A DNA stretch of 7,220 nucleotides from CAYOVG01 sp964407285 (GTDB taxonomy: Bacteria > Desulfobacterota > Syntrophobacteria > Syntrophobacterales > Syntrophobacteraceae). The notes below the pieces were generated by a model, which worked only from the letters and a program-made list of their open reading frames with translations, was not told the origin of the DNA and did no database searches. Position 1 is the first letter of the stretch; each line of letters starts with the position of its first letter. Shown piece by piece: positions 6,461 through 7,220 of this stretch. The position numbers were made by a program, and so were the translations under genes. The DNA lies in assembly GCA_964407285.1 (NCBI GenBank), contig CAYOVG010000355.1, positions 1 to 7,220 of the forward strand, given 5' to 3'.

Positions 6461-6835
6461 TCAAGACGCGGTCGTCTCTATATACTCCCGGCGCGAAGCG
6501 ACGAAATTACGGGCGGCTTCCGGCGCGCTTCCCCAGTGGAGGTGAACGTAGCCGGCCAGAGGACGGACCCCGCAGCGTAGCCTTCCGGCAGGGATTCGGC
6601 CCCCTTGCGGGCATGGATGGCGTATATCCGCTCCAGGAGGGCTTCGCCGTCCTGCTCGACGATCTCCGAGTAGATGTCTCGCCGGAGTCGCTCTGCGTTC
6701 CCGCAACGCCGAAAGCATGTTTTCCCTCGGGCAACCCGATCGAACCTCCCCTCTTGCCCAGTGAAACGCGTCTAATTCATGGAATGCCGTTTCGAGTCTT
6801 AATTCTCTCGCATCTTGAAGCTCCCGTCCAGCGGG
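6461..6835 (-). pseudogene. Decayed protein gene, function not recognised
   Basis: Protein-like sequence on the minus strand is spread over two frames. One frame is open from 6835 down to the stop at 6461-6463; it reads naturally at its start (ELDAFHWARGEV, near 6780) and at its end (GYVHLHWGSAPEAARNFVAS, then REYIETTAS). Between about 6690 and 6590 that frame becomes Arg/Pro/Gly-rich nonsense. A second frame, open 6481-6771, there reads as a convincing helical protein (AERLRRDIYSEIVEQDGEAL, then LERIYAIHARKGAESLPEGY) with GC-rich third positions. Two opposite frameshifts, near 6700 and 6560, would join them into one chain of about 120 residues. No ATG with a ribosome site starts it. The C-terminal piece faintly recalls helical DUF309-like proteins, but I do not assign a family. 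Confidence 0.5.
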
Positions 6836-7220
6836 TTATCAAAACAATCCAGTCTCCGGCTGACTGCAGGCTTTCTTCTCGGTTCATGCTATCGTGTACT
6901 GCCTAATTACTCAGATGCCTCTCTTTGTCGGAAGGCGTAAAACTCATTCCATAAGTAACTATGATGTGATTTGCCGTTTTCTGCAATACCGCTAAAGCCA
7001 TTTTACCGGTTTCCATGCAGGAACGGGGAGAGAAGCATTTCAAAATGGTTGTAGCGGTAATTCGAAAACACCATGCCGGGGCCCTTGGAGCACGAAAACA
7101 CCTATCCGTCCCGTAGTCGACAGGACTCGGCAGTTACTCCGAACCGACTCAGCATACGTCTAATACAGGAATGAAGAGTGAATGCAAATAAGGTTGTATT
7201 CGATGAGGCATAAAGAAGAT
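6836..7220. other. Non-coding right end
   Basis: No gene is supported in these 385 bases. Short minus-strand openings near 6840-6890 may be further remains of the decayed gene but are too short to call. The main structure is the inverted repeat at 6987-7059. A frame from the ATG at 7182 is open to the window edge for 13 codons, with only a weak ribosome site; it could be the first codons of a gene to the right. Confidence 0.4.
6987..7059. repeat. Imperfect 18-nt inverted repeat, 73-bp hairpin-forming unit
   Basis: TACCGCTAAAGCCATTTT at 6987-7004 pairs with AAAATGGTTGTAGCGGTA at 7042-7059 at 16 of 18 positions, around 37 bases. The centre can form a nested small stem, TTCC (7011-7014) with GGAA (7020-7023). 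No U-run follows. It may be a small repeat element or MITE relic, or a structured RNA; the sequence does not decide. Its ends differ from those of the element at 6332-6445. Confidence 0.5.

Noticed and set aside
6457..6906. 149-codon + strand open frame in the right-hand region
   Set aside because: No recognisable protein character. The minus strand shows better protein-like sequence over the same span.
7182..7220. Open frame reaching the right edge
   Set aside because: Only 13 codons with a weak ribosome site; cannot be told from chance.

Overview
This window looks like chromosomal DNA from a GC-rich anaerobic bacterium of the Desulfobacterota (old Deltaproteobacteria), perhaps related to Syntrophobacter. 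The lineage is inferred from the nrfHA pair, the type of NrfA and the gene style; no database search was possible.

Layout. Positions 1-54 are a perfect tandem array of the heptamer CAACCCG that runs off the left edge. A leader without a gene follows, then an nrfHA unit on the + strand: nrfH (315-776, a tetraheme quinol dehydrogenase of the NapC/NirT type) overlapping nrfA (773-2322, pentaheme ammonia-forming nitrite reductase). As written, nrfA is broken by a frameshift between hemes 4 and 5. A GC-rich hairpin at 2357-2384 probably ends transcription. After a 364-base spacer with a perfect TATAAT box comes a ROK-family sugar kinase (2687-3676, +). It converges on moaA (3710-4699, -), for the first step of molybdenum cofactor synthesis, with 33 bases between the stop codons. 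Upstream of moaA on the same strand is an AI-2E/PerM-family membrane protein (4983-6050, -).

The right-hand 1.17 kb (6051-7220) has no intact gene. It holds a 22-bp palindrome, a 114-bp MITE-like element with 26-nt inverted ends and flanking TA, the wreck of a minus-strand gene readable only by changing frame twice, and a 73-bp imperfect inverted repeat. It reads as a decayed, accessory-type intergenic region.

How the genes work together. NrfH would take electrons from menaquinol and pass them to NrfA outside the cytoplasmic membrane, reducing nitrite to ammonium for respiration or detoxification. NrfA carries the CxxCK active-site heme motif, an Arg where classical enzymes have a calcium-binding Gln, and a lipobox suggesting a lipid anchor. 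If the frameshift is real, the strain cannot make intact NrfA. MoaA is not needed by NrfA, which contains only heme; it serves Mo or W enzymes elsewhere. I see no functional link between nrfHA and the kinase or the permease. No clearly new multi-gene system is visible. The most interesting items are the frameshifted, apparently calcium-independent NrfA and the repeat-rich right end.
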